NCBI RefSeq assembly: GCF_039523335.1
Contig: NZ_BAAAFC010000001.1
Location: 2,294,001 to 2,358,000, forward strand
Direction of reading: 5' to 3'
Length of the DNA: 64,000 nucleotides
Source: Marinobacter szutsaonensis
GTDB taxonomy: Bacteria > Pseudomonadota > Gammaproteobacteria > Pseudomonadales > Oleiphilaceae
Shown: positions 10,065 through 18,415 of the stretch, one piece after another
Numbering within the stretch: position 1 is the first letter of the stretch
Layout of the letters: every line of letters begins with the position of its first letter
Notes under the pieces: model-generated
The model's input: only the letters and a program-made list of their open reading frames with translations
What the model was told of the DNA's origin: nothing
Database searches by the model: none
Made by a program: the position numbers and the translations under genes

Positions 10065-10424
10065 TCAGTCTTTGGGAGGCAATTCCCGGGCCGGGCGCAC
10101 CTCGATACTGCCGAAGCGTGCGGGTGGAATCCGGCTTGCCAGTTGAATGGCCTCATTCAGATCCCGGGCGTCGAGCAGATAGAACCCGGCGAGTTGTTCC
10201 TTGGTTTCCGCAAAGGGTCCGTCGGTGATCAGCACCTCCTCATTCCGGACCCGAATGGTGGTCGCGGTATCCACCGGTTGCAGGGGCTGGCCGGTCAAAA
10301 AATTGCCCTGAGCTGACAGCCGCTCCACGCCGGCCACGCATTCCTGGTTGAGGTCGTGCCACTCCTGCTCGGTCATCGCATCGATGATGCTTTCCTGGTA
10401 GTACACCAGGGCAACGTATTTCAT
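10065..10424 (-). CDS. YCII-related DGPF-domain protein, ECF42 partner
   Basis: A 119-aa YCII-related protein with the diagnostic motif DGPFAETKEQLAGFYLLD near its centre. DGPF proteins are the conserved partners of ECF42 sigma factors; their activity is unknown, and the fold is a ferredoxin-like dimer. The sigma gene lies immediately upstream (80-bp gap) in the same direction. The gap holds a TGTCGA-N17-CGACTC element pointing at this gene. AAAGGAGCAGACC precedes the ATG, giving a strong ribosome-binding site. The gene leads directly into DUF1428. Confidence 0.92.
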   Translation of the reverse strand: MKYVALVYYQESIIDAMTEQEWHDLNQECVAGVERLSAQGNFLTGQPLQPVDTATTIRVRNEEVLITDGPFAETKEQLAGFYLLDARDLNEAIQLASRIPPARFGSIEVRPARELPPKD

Positions 10425-10458
10425 GGTCTGCTCCTTTAGTTATTGGTCTTTTATAAGG

Positions 10459-10487
10459 GAGTCGTCCGGCACCAACGGAAATCGACA
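10459..10487 (-). promoter_or_regulatory. Candidate ECF42 promoter for the DGPF/DUF1428 genes
   Basis: Read on the minus strand, TGTCGA (10487-10482) is followed by a 17-nt spacer and CGACTC (10464-10459). As I recall it, the reported ECF42 promoter has TGTCGA at -35 and a CGA-type -10, so both halves fit. Transcription would begin about 25-30 nt before the DGPF start codon. The recognition by the adjacent sigma factor is inference. Confidence 0.6.
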
Positions 10488-10503
10488 ACATCGGAAACTT
10501 TTT

Positions 10504-11736
10504 TCAGGTAATGAGCCCGAGCTCTGCCAACCTGCGTTGAAGGAAACGTTGCTCGGGACCCTGGCTGGTCAGGTCGATGGCGCGTTTGTAGGCCGCTGCT
10601 GCGGCTTTCGGGTCGCCGGCGCGGCGATAGAGATCGGCCCTGGCGGCATGGAACAGGTGATAATTGAGGATTTCTTTTTCGTTAATGAGGGTATCAAGCA
10701 GCCGAAGTCCATCTGCCGGCGTGTCACGCATGGCAACGGCGACCGCCCGGTTAAGTGCAATGACTGGAGAGGGCTGCTGGCGATATAGAGCATCATAAAG
10801 GCGCGCGATTCGGTTCCAGTCGGTGGTCTCTGCCTCAGGCGCCTGGGCATGCACGGCAGCGATGGAGGCCTGCAGGGTATAGGGGCCGGTAGGGGAAGCG
10901 GCAAGGGCGAGTTCCAGCCACTCAAACCCCTGATGGATGTCGTGCTGGTCCCAGCGTGTACGGTCCTGATCTTCGAGGGTCACCAGCTCTCCGTTCGTGT
11001 CCTGGCGAGCGTGACGTCGGGAGTGCTGCAGTCGCATCAGGGCAAGCAGTCCGAAGATTTCTCCCTGCGGCAGCAGACGTCCAAGCTCCTCGGCAAGCCG
11101 GATTGCCTCAGTGGCGAGACTGATGTCCACGACAGAGTCTCCGTCGCTTCGGGAGTAGCCTTCATTGAAGACGAGATACACGACTCGAAGCACATCCGGC
11201 AAACGCTGCGGAAGCTCTTTCGCGCCCGGAATCTCGTAGGGGATTCCCGCTTCCCGGATCTTTTTCTTGGCGCGCACGATGCGTTGGGCCAGGGTGGCCG
11301 GCTTCTGAAGCAGGGCACTGGCTACCTGCTCCGTGGTCAGTCCGCACATCTCCCGAAGTGTCAGCGCTACCCGGGCATCTATGGAAAGGCCGGGGTGGCA
11401 GCATGTGAACATCAGCCGGAGCTGGTCGTCTGCGATGGATTGCTCATCGGGCTCGGGAGCAACGCCCTCATCGTTTGCCAGAAGATGGGAATACTGCCGG
11501 GCGGTCTGCTTGCGCCGGATCTGGTCGATGCCCCTGCGTTGACCAGCACGAATCAGCCAGGCGGTCGGGTTGTCGGGGGTGCCTTCCTCCGGCCATTGGC
11601 GGAGAGCGGCGGTGAAGGCCTCCTGCATAGCCTCCTCGGCCAGCGCAAAATCGCCGAGCAGGCGGATCAGCGTTGCGAGCACCCGTCGGGACTGTTGCTG
11701 GTAGAGTTGCCCAAGTGCGAGAGGGTCGTTGGCCAT
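10504..11736 (-). CDS. ECF42-type RNA polymerase sigma factor with C-terminal extension
   Basis: A 410-aa sigma factor, much longer than a plain ECF sigma (about 180 aa). The N-terminal part has region 2 (LIRLLGDFALAEEAMQEAFTAAL, quoted in part: DFALAEEAMQEAF) and region 4 (MCGLTTEQVASALLQKPATLAQRI in part). Residues from about 180 to the end form a helical, TPR-like extension with RADLYRRAGDPKAAAAAYKRA. This architecture and the DGPF neighbour define group ECF42. These sigmas have no classical anti-sigma, and the extension is thought to control activity. The gene lies 44 bp after the LysR gene, in the same direction. Confidence 0.9.
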   Translation of the reverse strand: MANDPLALGQLYQQQSRRVLATLIRLLGDFALAEEAMQEAFTAALRQWPEEGTPDNPTAWLIRAGQRRGIDQIRRKQTARQYSHLLANDEGVAPEPDEQSIADDQLRLMFTCCHPGLSIDARVALTLREMCGLTTEQVASALLQKPATLAQRIVRAKKKIREAGIPYEIPGAKELPQRLPDVLRVVYLVFNEGYSRSDGDSVVDISLATEAIRLAEELGRLLPQGEIFGLLALMRLQHSRRHARQDTNGELVTLEDQDRTRWDQHDIHQGFEWLELALAASPTGPYTLQASIAAVHAQAPEAETTDWNRIARLYDALYRQQPSPVIALNRAVAVAMRDTPADGLRLLDTLINEKEILNYHLFHAARADLYRRAGDPKAAAAAYKRAIDLTSQGPEQRFLQRRLAELGLIT

Positions 11737-11779
11737 TGGTTTCTGTCCGGGAGTTTCACACCAGTGCAGTCACTTTAGT

Positions 11780-12688
11780 TCACTCGAAGCGATCCCAGTA
11801 GGGTGGCTCGCCGAAGTAGCCGTCGAGAAAGTCGACAAAGCTGCGCACCTTGCTGGCCAGCAGCTGCCGGTGCGCGAACACCGCGAACAGCGCCATTGGT
11901 GCTGGTTCATGGTCCGGCAGGATAACCTGCAGTTTTCCGTCCCGAATTGCAGAGCCTGCGATGAAGGTGGGCTGCAGCGCGATTCCGGCGCCGGCAATGG
12001 CGGCTTCCACCAGCACGTCGCCGTTGTTGCTGACCATGTCACCCTCCGAATGTTTCCCCGCGCTCCTCAGCCACCGGTGAACCTGTCCGGTGGCGTCCTG
12101 ATCCATATAGCTGTAGCGCAGATAACGATGATGCTCGAGGTCCTCCGGGCGCTGAGGGGTACCATGCTGTTTCAGGTAGTCCGGCGAGGCGCACAGCACC
12201 AGCCGGACCGGTGCGATGCGCCTGGCGATCAGCGACGAACTCTTCAGGTGGCCGATGCGCAAGGCCACATCAAAGCCTTCCTCGACAATATCCACTTTGC
12301 GGTCATTCAGTTGCAGGTCGATATCCACGGCGGGGTGGGCTTTCTGGAACCCGGTCAGTAAGGGAGCCATGTGGCGGATGGCAAAGGACACCGGGGCGCT
12401 GATGCGTAACAGGCCCCGAGCTTCGGTCTGCAGGTCGCCCAGCTGGTTTTCCAGGTCGTCGATGTCGGTGAGGACCTGTTCGGCGCGCTGATGGTAGCGG
12501 GTGCCGGCTTCGGTCAGGTGAAGCTTCCGGGTGGTGCGGTTGAGCAGCCGGACACCGAGGTGCTGCTCAAGCTGGGAAACGTACTTGCTGACCAGCTGGG
12601 GGGACATCTCCAGCCGGTCCGCCGCTCGGGTGAAGGTGCCTTCGTTCACCACGGTGACAAAGGCGCGCATGGCATCGATACGGTCCAT
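11780..12688 (-). CDS. LysR-family transcriptional regulator
   Basis: LysR-type regulator, 302 aa from the preferred start. The N-terminal helix-turn-helix (MDRIDAMRAFVTVVNEGTFT region) includes AADRLEMSPQLVSKYVSQLE, and residues about 90-300 are the periplasmic-binding-like effector domain. The annotated frame could begin 30 nt earlier at 12718, but MDRIDAMRAF is the usual family start. The subgroup resembles AaeR/DhcR-like regulators that control neighbouring divergent genes. It is divergent from the DoxX gene, with a 23-bp palindrome between them, so DoxX and the downstream reductase and dioxygenase genes are probable targets. Confidence 0.9.
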   Translation of the reverse strand: MDRIDAMRAFVTVVNEGTFTRAADRLEMSPQLVSKYVSQLEQHLGVRLLNRTTRKLHLTEAGTRYHQRAEQVLTDIDDLENQLGDLQTEARGLLRISAPVSFAIRHMAPLLTGFQKAHPAVDIDLQLNDRKVDIVEEGFDVALRIGHLKSSSLIARRIAPVRLVLCASPDYLKQHGTPQRPEDLEHHRYLRYSYMDQDATGQVHRWLRSAGKHSEGDMVSNNGDVLVEAAIAGAGIALQPTFIAGSAIRDGKLQVILPDHEPAPMALFAVFAHRQLLASKVRSFVDFLDGYFGEPPYWDRFE

Positions 12689-12717
12689 GGGGCTGTCCTG
12701 GCTTGATGGTATTTTCA

Positions 12718-12740
12718 ATTATCAACATTAAGTTGATAAT
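12718..12740. promoter_or_regulatory. Palindrome between LysR gene and doxX, probable LysR-type binding site
   Basis: Perfect inverted repeat ATTATCAAC-ATTAA-GTTGATAAT. LysR-type regulators bind interrupted palindromes containing T-N11-A, and this one sits between the regulator and its divergent neighbour, about 110 bp before the DoxX start. The pairing with this regulator is inferred from position. Confidence 0.6.
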
Positions 12741-12850
12741 AAGCCAACATCTACCACCTTAGTCTTTCCATCTGGCGATAGTAAAGTGGTCCCATCTTCT
12801 GGAGCGGGGCTTCAGAACTCATCAACAGCGAAAGATTCGAGGTGACGATT

Positions 12851-13333
12851 ATGAACACTCAATTTGCACAGGCGCTTTTCGGTTCCACCGGCGGTTTGGC
12901 CGCTTTGGTCCTGCGGGTACCGGTCGGGCTCATTCTGGCGGCCCACGGCGCCCAGAAACTTTTTGCCTGGTTTGGCGGCTACGGTCTGGAAGGCACCGGT
13001 CAGTGGATGGCCAGCATCGGCCTGGAGCCGGGCTACCTGATGGCGCTGATGGCCGGTAGTGCCGAGTTCTTCGGCGGTCTGGCGCTGGCCTTGGGCCTGC
13101 TGACCCGTCCGGCAGCACTGGTGAACGCAATCGCCATGCTGGTAGCGATCTTTGCGGTCCACATCGGTAACGGCCTGTTCATGTCCAACAACGGCTACGA
13201 GTATGCCCTGACCCTGTTCGTGGTCAGTATCGCCCTGGCCATTCAGGGTGGCGGACGCTTTGCCCTGGACAATGTCCTGCTTGAGCGCTTCGGTGGCGCA
13301 GGTTACAGCCAGAGCGCGGTCGCGGCACGCTAA
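12851..13333 (+). CDS. DoxX-family membrane protein
   Basis: A 160-aa inner-membrane protein with four predicted transmembrane helices and the family features LRVPVGLILAAHGAQKLFAWFGG and AEFFGGLALALGLLTRPAAL (both shown in part elsewhere as the DoxX signature). DoxX/YphA proteins occur in redox-active loci; their chemistry is unsettled. The start is ATG 12851, not the upstream GTG, because CGAGG at 12837-12841 is well spaced for it. It heads a run with the glutathionyl-hydroquinone reductase and dioxygenase genes, the arrangement often seen under LysR control. Confidence 0.88.
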   Translation: MNTQFAQALFGSTGGLAALVLRVPVGLILAAHGAQKLFAWFGGYGLEGTGQWMASIGLEPGYLMALMAGSAEFFGGLALALGLLTRPAALVNAIAMLVAIFAVHIGNGLFMSNNGYEYALTLFVVSIALAIQGGGRFALDNVLLERFGGAGYSQSAVAAR

Positions 13334-13365
13334 GCGGACAGAGTTAACGGCATTAACTGACTGAG

Positions 13366-13390
13366 GCACTCCCCGAGTCACGGGGAGTGC
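13366..13390 (+). terminator. Hairpin between doxX and the reductase gene
   Basis: GCACTCCCCG-agtca-CGGGGAGTGC forms a perfect 10-bp stem, followed by TCCTG rather than a T-run. It may act as an attenuator or a processing signal between doxX and the next gene rather than as a full terminator. Confidence 0.45.
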
Positions 13391-13414
13391 TCCTGTAACA
13401 GAGGGGAATGGATC

Positions 13415-14362
13415 ATGCTGGTAAACGGTGTCTGGCAGGAGAACTGGCAGCCGGTGCAGGCGAAAGACGACGAAGGACGCTTCATCCGGCAGACCTCGTC
13501 GTTCCGGAACTGGATTACGCCGGATGGTGAGCCCGGGCCTACCGGTAAGGGGGGCTTCAAGGCCGAGAAGGGGCGTTACCATCTTTACGTTGCGTACATC
13601 TGCCCCTGGGCCTCCCGGGCCCTGATGGCACGGGAGCTGAAAGGGCTGAAAGAGTTGATCGGGGTGACGGTGGTGAACCCCAGACTGACGGACCAGGGCT
13701 GGCAGTTCGGCGGTTTCCAGGGTGCGGACGAGGACTCGCTTAACGGCGCACGCTACATGCACGAACTCTACACCCGGGCTGATCCGCAGATCTCCGGTCG
13801 CGCCACCGTGCCCGTGCTCTGGGACAAGCAGACCGGAACCATCGTCAACAACGAGTCGGCTGATATCCTGCGTATGCTGAACTCAGCGTTTCGGGGCATC
13901 GTGGATCAGGGGCCGGATCTCTACCCGGCGGATCTCGCCTCCGACATCGATGCTCTGAATGGGTATCTCTATACGGATCTGAACAACGGCGTGTACCAGG
14001 CCGGTTTCGCGTCCTCGCAGCAGGCCTACGATGAAGCCTACGGCAAGGTGTTCGCCGCCCTGGACGAGTTGGAACACCGGTTGGCGGACGGGCGGACCTA
14101 TCTGTTCGGGGATCGGCTGACGGAAACCGATATCCGGCTGTTCGTCACTCTGGTGCGCTTCGATGCGGCCTACCACGGCCTGTTCAAGTGCAACCGCCAT
14201 ACCCTGGCATCCATGCCGGGTCTGCACGCCTATATGCACAGGATCCTGGCGCTTGATGGCATCGCCAGCACGGTGCATCTTGATCATATCAAGGCCGGTT
14301 ATTACTCCATCAAGGCGCTGAACCCCAGTGGCATTGTTCCGGCAGGGCCCGGGCAGATCTGA
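13415..14362 (+). CDS. Glutathionyl-hydroquinone reductase (YqjG/ECM4-type GST)
   Basis: A 315-aa cytosolic Xi-class glutathione transferase. The catalytic motif is CPWA with Cys63 (YICPWASRAL), which forms a mixed disulfide with glutathione and reduces glutathionyl-hydroquinones. N-terminal WQ..R..SSFRNWI and the C-terminal all-helical domain with RLTETDIRLFVTLVRFD are typical. E. coli YqjG is 328 aa. GAGGGGA lies upstream of the ATG. With DoxX and the extradiol-type dioxygenase downstream it forms a quinone/aromatics-oriented cluster. Confidence 0.93.
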   Translation: MLVNGVWQENWQPVQAKDDEGRFIRQTSSFRNWITPDGEPGPTGKGGFKAEKGRYHLYVAYICPWASRALMARELKGLKELIGVTVVNPRLTDQGWQFGGFQGADEDSLNGARYMHELYTRADPQISGRATVPVLWDKQTGTIVNNESADILRMLNSAFRGIVDQGPDLYPADLASDIDALNGYLYTDLNNGVYQAGFASSQQAYDEAYGKVFAALDELEHRLADGRTYLFGDRLTETDIRLFVTLVRFDAAYHGLFKCNRHTLASMPGLHAYMHRILALDGIASTVHLDHIKAGYYSIKALNPSGIVPAGPGQI

Positions 14363-14408
14363 CATCACGACGGGTACCGGAGTTCACCGGTTTCCAGGAG
14401 GCACTTCC

Positions 14409-15215
14409 ATGGGCAGTCATAAAGACATCCTGTTCATTTCCCACGGTGGCGGCCCTATGCCGTTGCTGGGAGACCCCGGCCACCGCGAGATGGTGGATCG
14501 GCTCACCGAAATTGCCGGTAAGCTGCGCAAACCCTCGGCGATTCTGGTGGTCAGCGCCCACTGGGAAGAAGCGGTGCCGACGGTCACGGCGGGAGCCAAC
14601 CCGCCGCTGATCTACGATTACTACGGATTCCCCCCCGAATCCTATGCCATCGAGTATCCCTGTCCCGGTGAGCCGGCGCTTGCCGGGCAGATCCATTCGG
14701 CCCTGGAAAAGGCCGGAATACCGGCAAGGCTGGACGATCGGCGGGGCTTTGATCACGGCCTGTTTGTACCGTTGAAACTGATGTATCCGCAGGCGGATAT
14801 TCCGTGTGTGCAGCTGTCACTGGTGAACAGTCTGGATGCCGAGGCCCATCTGGCCATTGGCCGGGCCTTGCAGGCACTGGACTACGACAACCTGCTGGTG
14901 ATCGGCTCCGGTTTTTCGTTCCACAACATGCGGGCGTTTTTCACGCCGAACACGCCGGAGATCCAGGCCCGGAACGAGGCTTTCGAGGCTTGGCTGGAGG
15001 ATACCTGTACCAATACGACGATCAGTGAAACCGAGCGGGCTGACCGGTTGAGACACTGGGACCAGGCACCTTACGCCCGGTTCTGTCATCCCCGTGAGGA
15101 GCATCTGTTGCCGCTGCATGTGTGCTATGGCCTGGCGGGGCAGGCCGCCCGGACCCGCTTTGAAGCAGTGATCCTCGGAAAGCAATCGGGAATGTTTTAT
15201 TGGGGCGGGTGTTAG
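14409..15215 (+). CDS. DODA-type extradiol dioxygenase (LigB superfamily)
   Basis: A 268-aa enzyme of the class III extradiol dioxygenase/DODA family (YgiD in E. coli). Metal-binding His are expected in ISHGGGPMP near the start and in VVSAHWEE, and the C-terminal half has the family stretch DHGLFVPLKLMYPQADIPC. The start is ATG 14409, preceded by GGAGG at 14397-14401; the upstream open frame overlaps the reductase gene and is not used. The substrate is unknown; bacterial homologues open catechol-type rings or are orphan. It follows the reductase gene by 46 bp. Confidence 0.9.
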   Translation: MGSHKDILFISHGGGPMPLLGDPGHREMVDRLTEIAGKLRKPSAILVVSAHWEEAVPTVTAGANPPLIYDYYGFPPESYAIEYPCPGEPALAGQIHSALEKAGIPARLDDRRGFDHGLFVPLKLMYPQADIPCVQLSLVNSLDAEAHLAIGRALQALDYDNLLVIGSGFSFHNMRAFFTPNTPEIQARNEAFEAWLEDTCTNTTISETERADRLRHWDQAPYARFCHPREEHLLPLHVCYGLAGQAARTRFEAVILGKQSGMFYWGGC

Positions 15216-15311
15216 CCGGTTCCGGAGCATTCCGTCTGCCGGTCCCAGAGACTATAGTGGTTGTCTGGACGGGGCACTCCAGGCCCCCGCATCCGTGCAA
15301 GGAGGGCTCCG

Positions 15312-16661
15312 GTGCAAACATCCTTTTCCATTTCCCGATGGCTTCTGGCCGGGACATTCGCTGTTCTCGGCTGGGTGGCCGATCCGGTCGCTCACGCTGA
15401 CACCCCCCTGAGTGCTGAGCGGTCCGACCCGCGCGCATTGGGCTGGATGACCGGCTTCCCACCGCCGCCGGACAAGCTCATTGCTCAGCCGGAATCGAAC
15501 TTTTTCAGTTTTCCCAAGCTGCGATGGACCGTGTGTCACATCCGCGAACTCATGCCAACGAAACAGGTGAGCCGGGGTCTCGGGGCTCCGGTTCCGTTGC
15601 CGTATGCACTGGATGAGGATATCGATGCGGTGCGTTTCGTGCCCATGGGCGGAGACGAGCCGATGACCTGGGCGCAATCGCTCTCGGCCAATTACACCGA
15701 CGGCATTCTGATTCTTCACGGGGGCAGGGTGGTCTACGAGCGCTACTCTGGCTGCCTGAATGAGCGCGGCAAGCATGCCGCCATGTCGATGACCAAATCA
15801 CTGACCGGCCTGCTGGCGGAGATCCTGGTGGCGGAAGGCAAGCTGGATGAGGGGGCCAGGGTGTCCTCCATCATTCCGGAGTTGTCCGAAAGCGCTTTTG
15901 GCAGCGCCACCGTTCGTCAGGTGATGGATATGACCACCGCCCTCGACTACAGCGAGGATTATGCCGATCCGAAGGCGGATATCTGGGTCTATTCCGCTGC
16001 AGCCAGTCCTTTGCCCAAACCGGAGGGCTATGAGGGACCGGATGGCTACTTCGAATACCTGCAGACCGTCAGGCAGTCCGGAGCCCACGGAGAGGCGTTC
16101 AGCTACAAGACCGTGAACACCGACACCCTTGGCTGGATCATCTCGAGAGTAACCCGACAGGACCTGGCAGCGCTGCTGTCCGACCGCATCTGGAGCCGGA
16201 TGGGCGCCGAGCAGGATGGTTATATGACCGTCGACGGCAAGGGTACGCCGTTTGCCGGTGGTGGGCTCAGCGCCGGCCTCCGGGACCTGGGTCGGATCGG
16301 CCTGCTGATGCTGGGTGGCGGCGAGATCAATGGCCAGCGACTGTTCCCGGCGGAGGTGGTGGAGACGATCCGGACTGGCGGCGACCGGAATGCATTCGCA
16401 AAAGCCGGCTACCGCACCCTGGACGGCGGCAGCTACCGCAGCATGTGGTGGGTCCTGCATAACGAGCATGGCGCCTTTGCGGCCCGGGGTGTGCACGGGC
16501 AGACCATCTACGTCGATCCGACCGCCGATATGGTGATCGTCCGCCTCGCCTCCTTTCCTACCGCCAAGAATGCCGCTATCGATCCGACCTCGTTGCCGGC
16601 TTACCAGGCCGTGGCAGAGTATCTCATCGGTAAGCGTGACGCGGCGCCGGCCCCCCAGTGA
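15312..16661 (+). CDS. Exported serine hydrolase, beta-lactamase class C / NylB-like
   Basis: A penicillin-binding-like serine hydrolase, 449 aa from GTG 15312, which has GGAGG 6 nt upstream. The N-terminus (SFSISRWLLAGTFAVLGWV) is a signal peptide ending near AHA. The nucleophile motif is S159-M-T-K162 in AAMSMTKSLTGLL, the tyrosine box is YKTVN, and HGQTIYVDP is the third motif. The family includes 6-aminohexanoate-dimer hydrolases and esterases; true beta-lactam hydrolysis is unlikely. Its stop overlaps the start of the DUF2784 gene. Confidence 0.87.
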   Translation: MQTSFSISRWLLAGTFAVLGWVADPVAHADTPLSAERSDPRALGWMTGFPPPPDKLIAQPESNFFSFPKLRWTVCHIRELMPTKQVSRGLGAPVPLPYALDEDIDAVRFVPMGGDEPMTWAQSLSANYTDGILILHGGRVVYERYSGCLNERGKHAAMSMTKSLTGLLAEILVAEGKLDEGARVSSIIPELSESAFGSATVRQVMDMTTALDYSEDYADPKADIWVYSAAASPLPKPEGYEGPDGYFEYLQTVRQSGAHGEAFSYKTVNTDTLGWIISRVTRQDLAALLSDRIWSRMGAEQDGYMTVDGKGTPFAGGGLSAGLRDLGRIGLLMLGGGEINGQRLFPAEVVETIRTGGDRNAFAKAGYRTLDGGSYRSMWWVLHNEHGAFAARGVHGQTIYVDPTADMVIVRLASFPTAKNAAIDPTSLPAYQAVAEYLIGKRDAAPAPQ

Positions 16662-17071
16662 TGCGCGATACCCCGGAGTCCCTGTATCTTGTGCTGGCGG
16701 ATTCGCTGCTGGTCCTGCATGTGCTGCTGGTGGCTTTTGTCATTTTCGGCCTGGTGGCGGTTTTCCTGGGCCGCTTGCTGCATTGGCGCTGGGTGCGGAA
16801 TTTCTGGTTCCGGGTCACTCATCTGGTGGTGATCGGCATTGTGGTGCTGCAGGCCTGGCTCGGCGTGCTCTGCCCGCTGACGGTCTGGGAAATGGAACTG
16901 AGGGAGAGAGCCGGCGCAGCCGGGTATGAGGGCTCGTTCATCCAGCACTGGCTGCAATCGCTACTGTATTACAGCGCCCCGGAGTGGGTGTTTGTCCTCG
17001 CTTACACCGTGTTCGGGGGCGTGGTCCTGGCCAGCTGGTTCCTGGTCAGGCCCGGGCGCCCCCGGAAATGA
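16658..17071 (+). CDS. DUF2784 family membrane protein
   Basis: A 137-aa protein with about four transmembrane helices and the DUF2784 pattern: LADSLLVLHVLLVAFVIFGL at the start, the FRVTHLVVIGIVVLQAWLGV helix, and CPLTVWEMELRERAG between helices, where the conserved Cys-Pro-Leu-T-x-W-E lies. The function is unknown. The ATG overlaps the hydrolase stop by 4 nt (ATGA), so it is translationally coupled. It converges on the OmpA-family gene with 3 bp between stops. Confidence 0.88.
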   Translation: MMRDTPESLYLVLADSLLVLHVLLVAFVIFGLVAVFLGRLLHWRWVRNFWFRVTHLVVIGIVVLQAWLGVLCPLTVWEMELRERAGAAGYEGSFIQHWLQSLLYYSAPEWVFVLAYTVFGGVVLASWFLVRPGRPRK

Positions 17072-17074
17072 TCC

Positions 17075-17860
17075 TCAACGTGTCTGGATCACGCCGTTTT
17101 CATCGGAGATAACAATCTCGACACGACGGTTCTGCTGCCGTCCGGCACTGGTGTCATTGCTCGCCACAGGGTAAGCCTCGCCATAACCCATGACCTCGAT
17201 CCGGCTGCGGGCAATGCCTTCGGCCATCAGCGCATCGCGCACGGCCATGGCCCGGCGTTCGGACAGGTCCTGGTTGTATGACTCGGCGCCGGTACTGTCG
17301 GTGTAGCCTTCGACCCGCACCCGACGGTCTTCATATTGCAGCATGAAGTCCGACAACCTCTGCACTGTGCGCATGCCGGCAGGTTTCAGATCGGCCTGGT
17401 TGAGGTCGAACAGGACGTCGCCGAGGGTCAGTACCATGCCGCGCTCGGTTTTCTCGGCCTGGAGGGCCTCCATTTGCGCACGGAGGGCCTCTGCCTCGTC
17501 GGATTTCAGCTCCAGCATGATGTCCTGCCGACGTTTTTCCGCAGAACTGATTTCCTCCTCCAGTTCAGCGCGCAGGCCCTGCTGCTCGGCGATTTCGGCA
17601 TGACGCTTGGCGAGATAGGCGGCGTGCTCGACGCGCCCGATATCTTCATCGTCCTCCAGCAAGGCCTCTGCCCGATCCAGTTCTGTCCGCGCACTGCGGA
17701 GCTGGCTGGAACCGCTGCGGGCCACGTAGGGATCTTCCGCGATCTTGTTGTAGACCATGCGGGCTTCGTCGACTTTGGCGTTCTGCTCGGGGGCGCTGGC
17801 ACAGCCAAACATCAGCGCCGACAGCCCGACCGTGGTAATCAGGGATAGTGTACGATTCAT
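17075..17860 (-). CDS. OmpA-family outer-membrane lipoprotein with DUF4398-like N-terminus
   Basis: A 261-aa lipoprotein. The signal ends in the lipobox FGC (LSALMFGCAS). A helical, charged middle (about 30-130) resembles DUF4398 and is probably coiled coil. The C-terminal OmpA domain (about 140-255) has DLNQADLKPAGM and the peptidoglycan-binding stretch VEGYTDSTGAESYNQDLSE. It should tether the outer membrane to the cell wall. AGGAG lies 9 nt before the ATG. The DUF4398 lipoprotein gene lies 22 bp upstream in the same operon; the shared helical domain suggests the two interact. Confidence 0.92.
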   Translation of the reverse strand: MNRTLSLITTVGLSALMFGCASAPEQNAKVDEARMVYNKIAEDPYVARSGSSQLRSARTELDRAEALLEDDEDIGRVEHAAYLAKRHAEIAEQQGLRAELEEEISSAEKRRQDIMLELKSDEAEALRAQMEALQAEKTERGMVLTLGDVLFDLNQADLKPAGMRTVQRLSDFMLQYEDRRVRVEGYTDSTGAESYNQDLSERRAMAVRDALMAEGIARSRIEVMGYGEAYPVASNDTSAGRQQNRRVEIVISDENGVIQTR

Positions 17861-17882
17861 GGTGTCGATCTCCTTTCAGGGC

Positions 17883-18260
17883 TCACTGTTGGTCCATTTC
17901 CAGCTGTCTGCGGAGGTTCTCAATGTTGGCATTGATTTCCTCCACGGCGCGCCTGGCTTTTTCGGTCTCGGAGCGTGCTCCGGCCAACTGTGCGTCCACC
18001 GCCGCCTGTTCCAGCAGGCGTTCGGCTTCCCTGTACTCTTCCCGATCGATCAGTTCGCGGGCATCGGCCACTTTGTTCTGGGCCTGGTTCAGCAGAACCG
18101 GCTCGAACTGGCGGGCATCGGCAGCTTCTGCCTGGGTGATGGACCCGGTGGCCAACTGCAAATCACTGTCCGGGCGAGGGCCGGGACCCGCGCAGGCCGC
18201 GAGGGTCACTGCGAGTCCAAGAATGGTGAGGGTGTGTGTGAAACGGATGTGTGGCTGCAT
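17883..18260 (-). CDS. DUF4398 domain lipoprotein
   Basis: A 125-aa lipoprotein with lipobox LAAC (LAVTLAACAG) and a helical DUF4398 domain containing LNQAQNKVADARELIDREEY. The start at ATG 18260 is preferred because GGGAG sits 7 nt upstream; the longer version from 18284 has AAGGA directly abutting its ATG. It is the first gene of a two-gene operon with the OmpA-family lipoprotein, a common pairing in Pseudomonas and relatives. The role is probably structural in the envelope. Confidence 0.88.
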   Translation of the reverse strand: MQPHIRFTHTLTILGLAVTLAACAGPGPRPDSDLQLATGSITQAEAADARQFEPVLLNQAQNKVADARELIDREEYREAERLLEQAAVDAQLAGARSETEKARRAVEEINANIENLRRQLEMDQQ

Positions 18261-18415
18261 GCATGAACTCCCTTGTTCAGACATTTCCTTAAATAGGGGT
18301 GATCGCGGCGGTTAAAATCTGAGCAATCCCTACGGAAATATAGCAGCTGGGCAGGCGGAACGCGGGTTTTGATTGAAAATTGAGCGAATTCGGGCCCGGG
18401 CGTCTGAAGATACGC

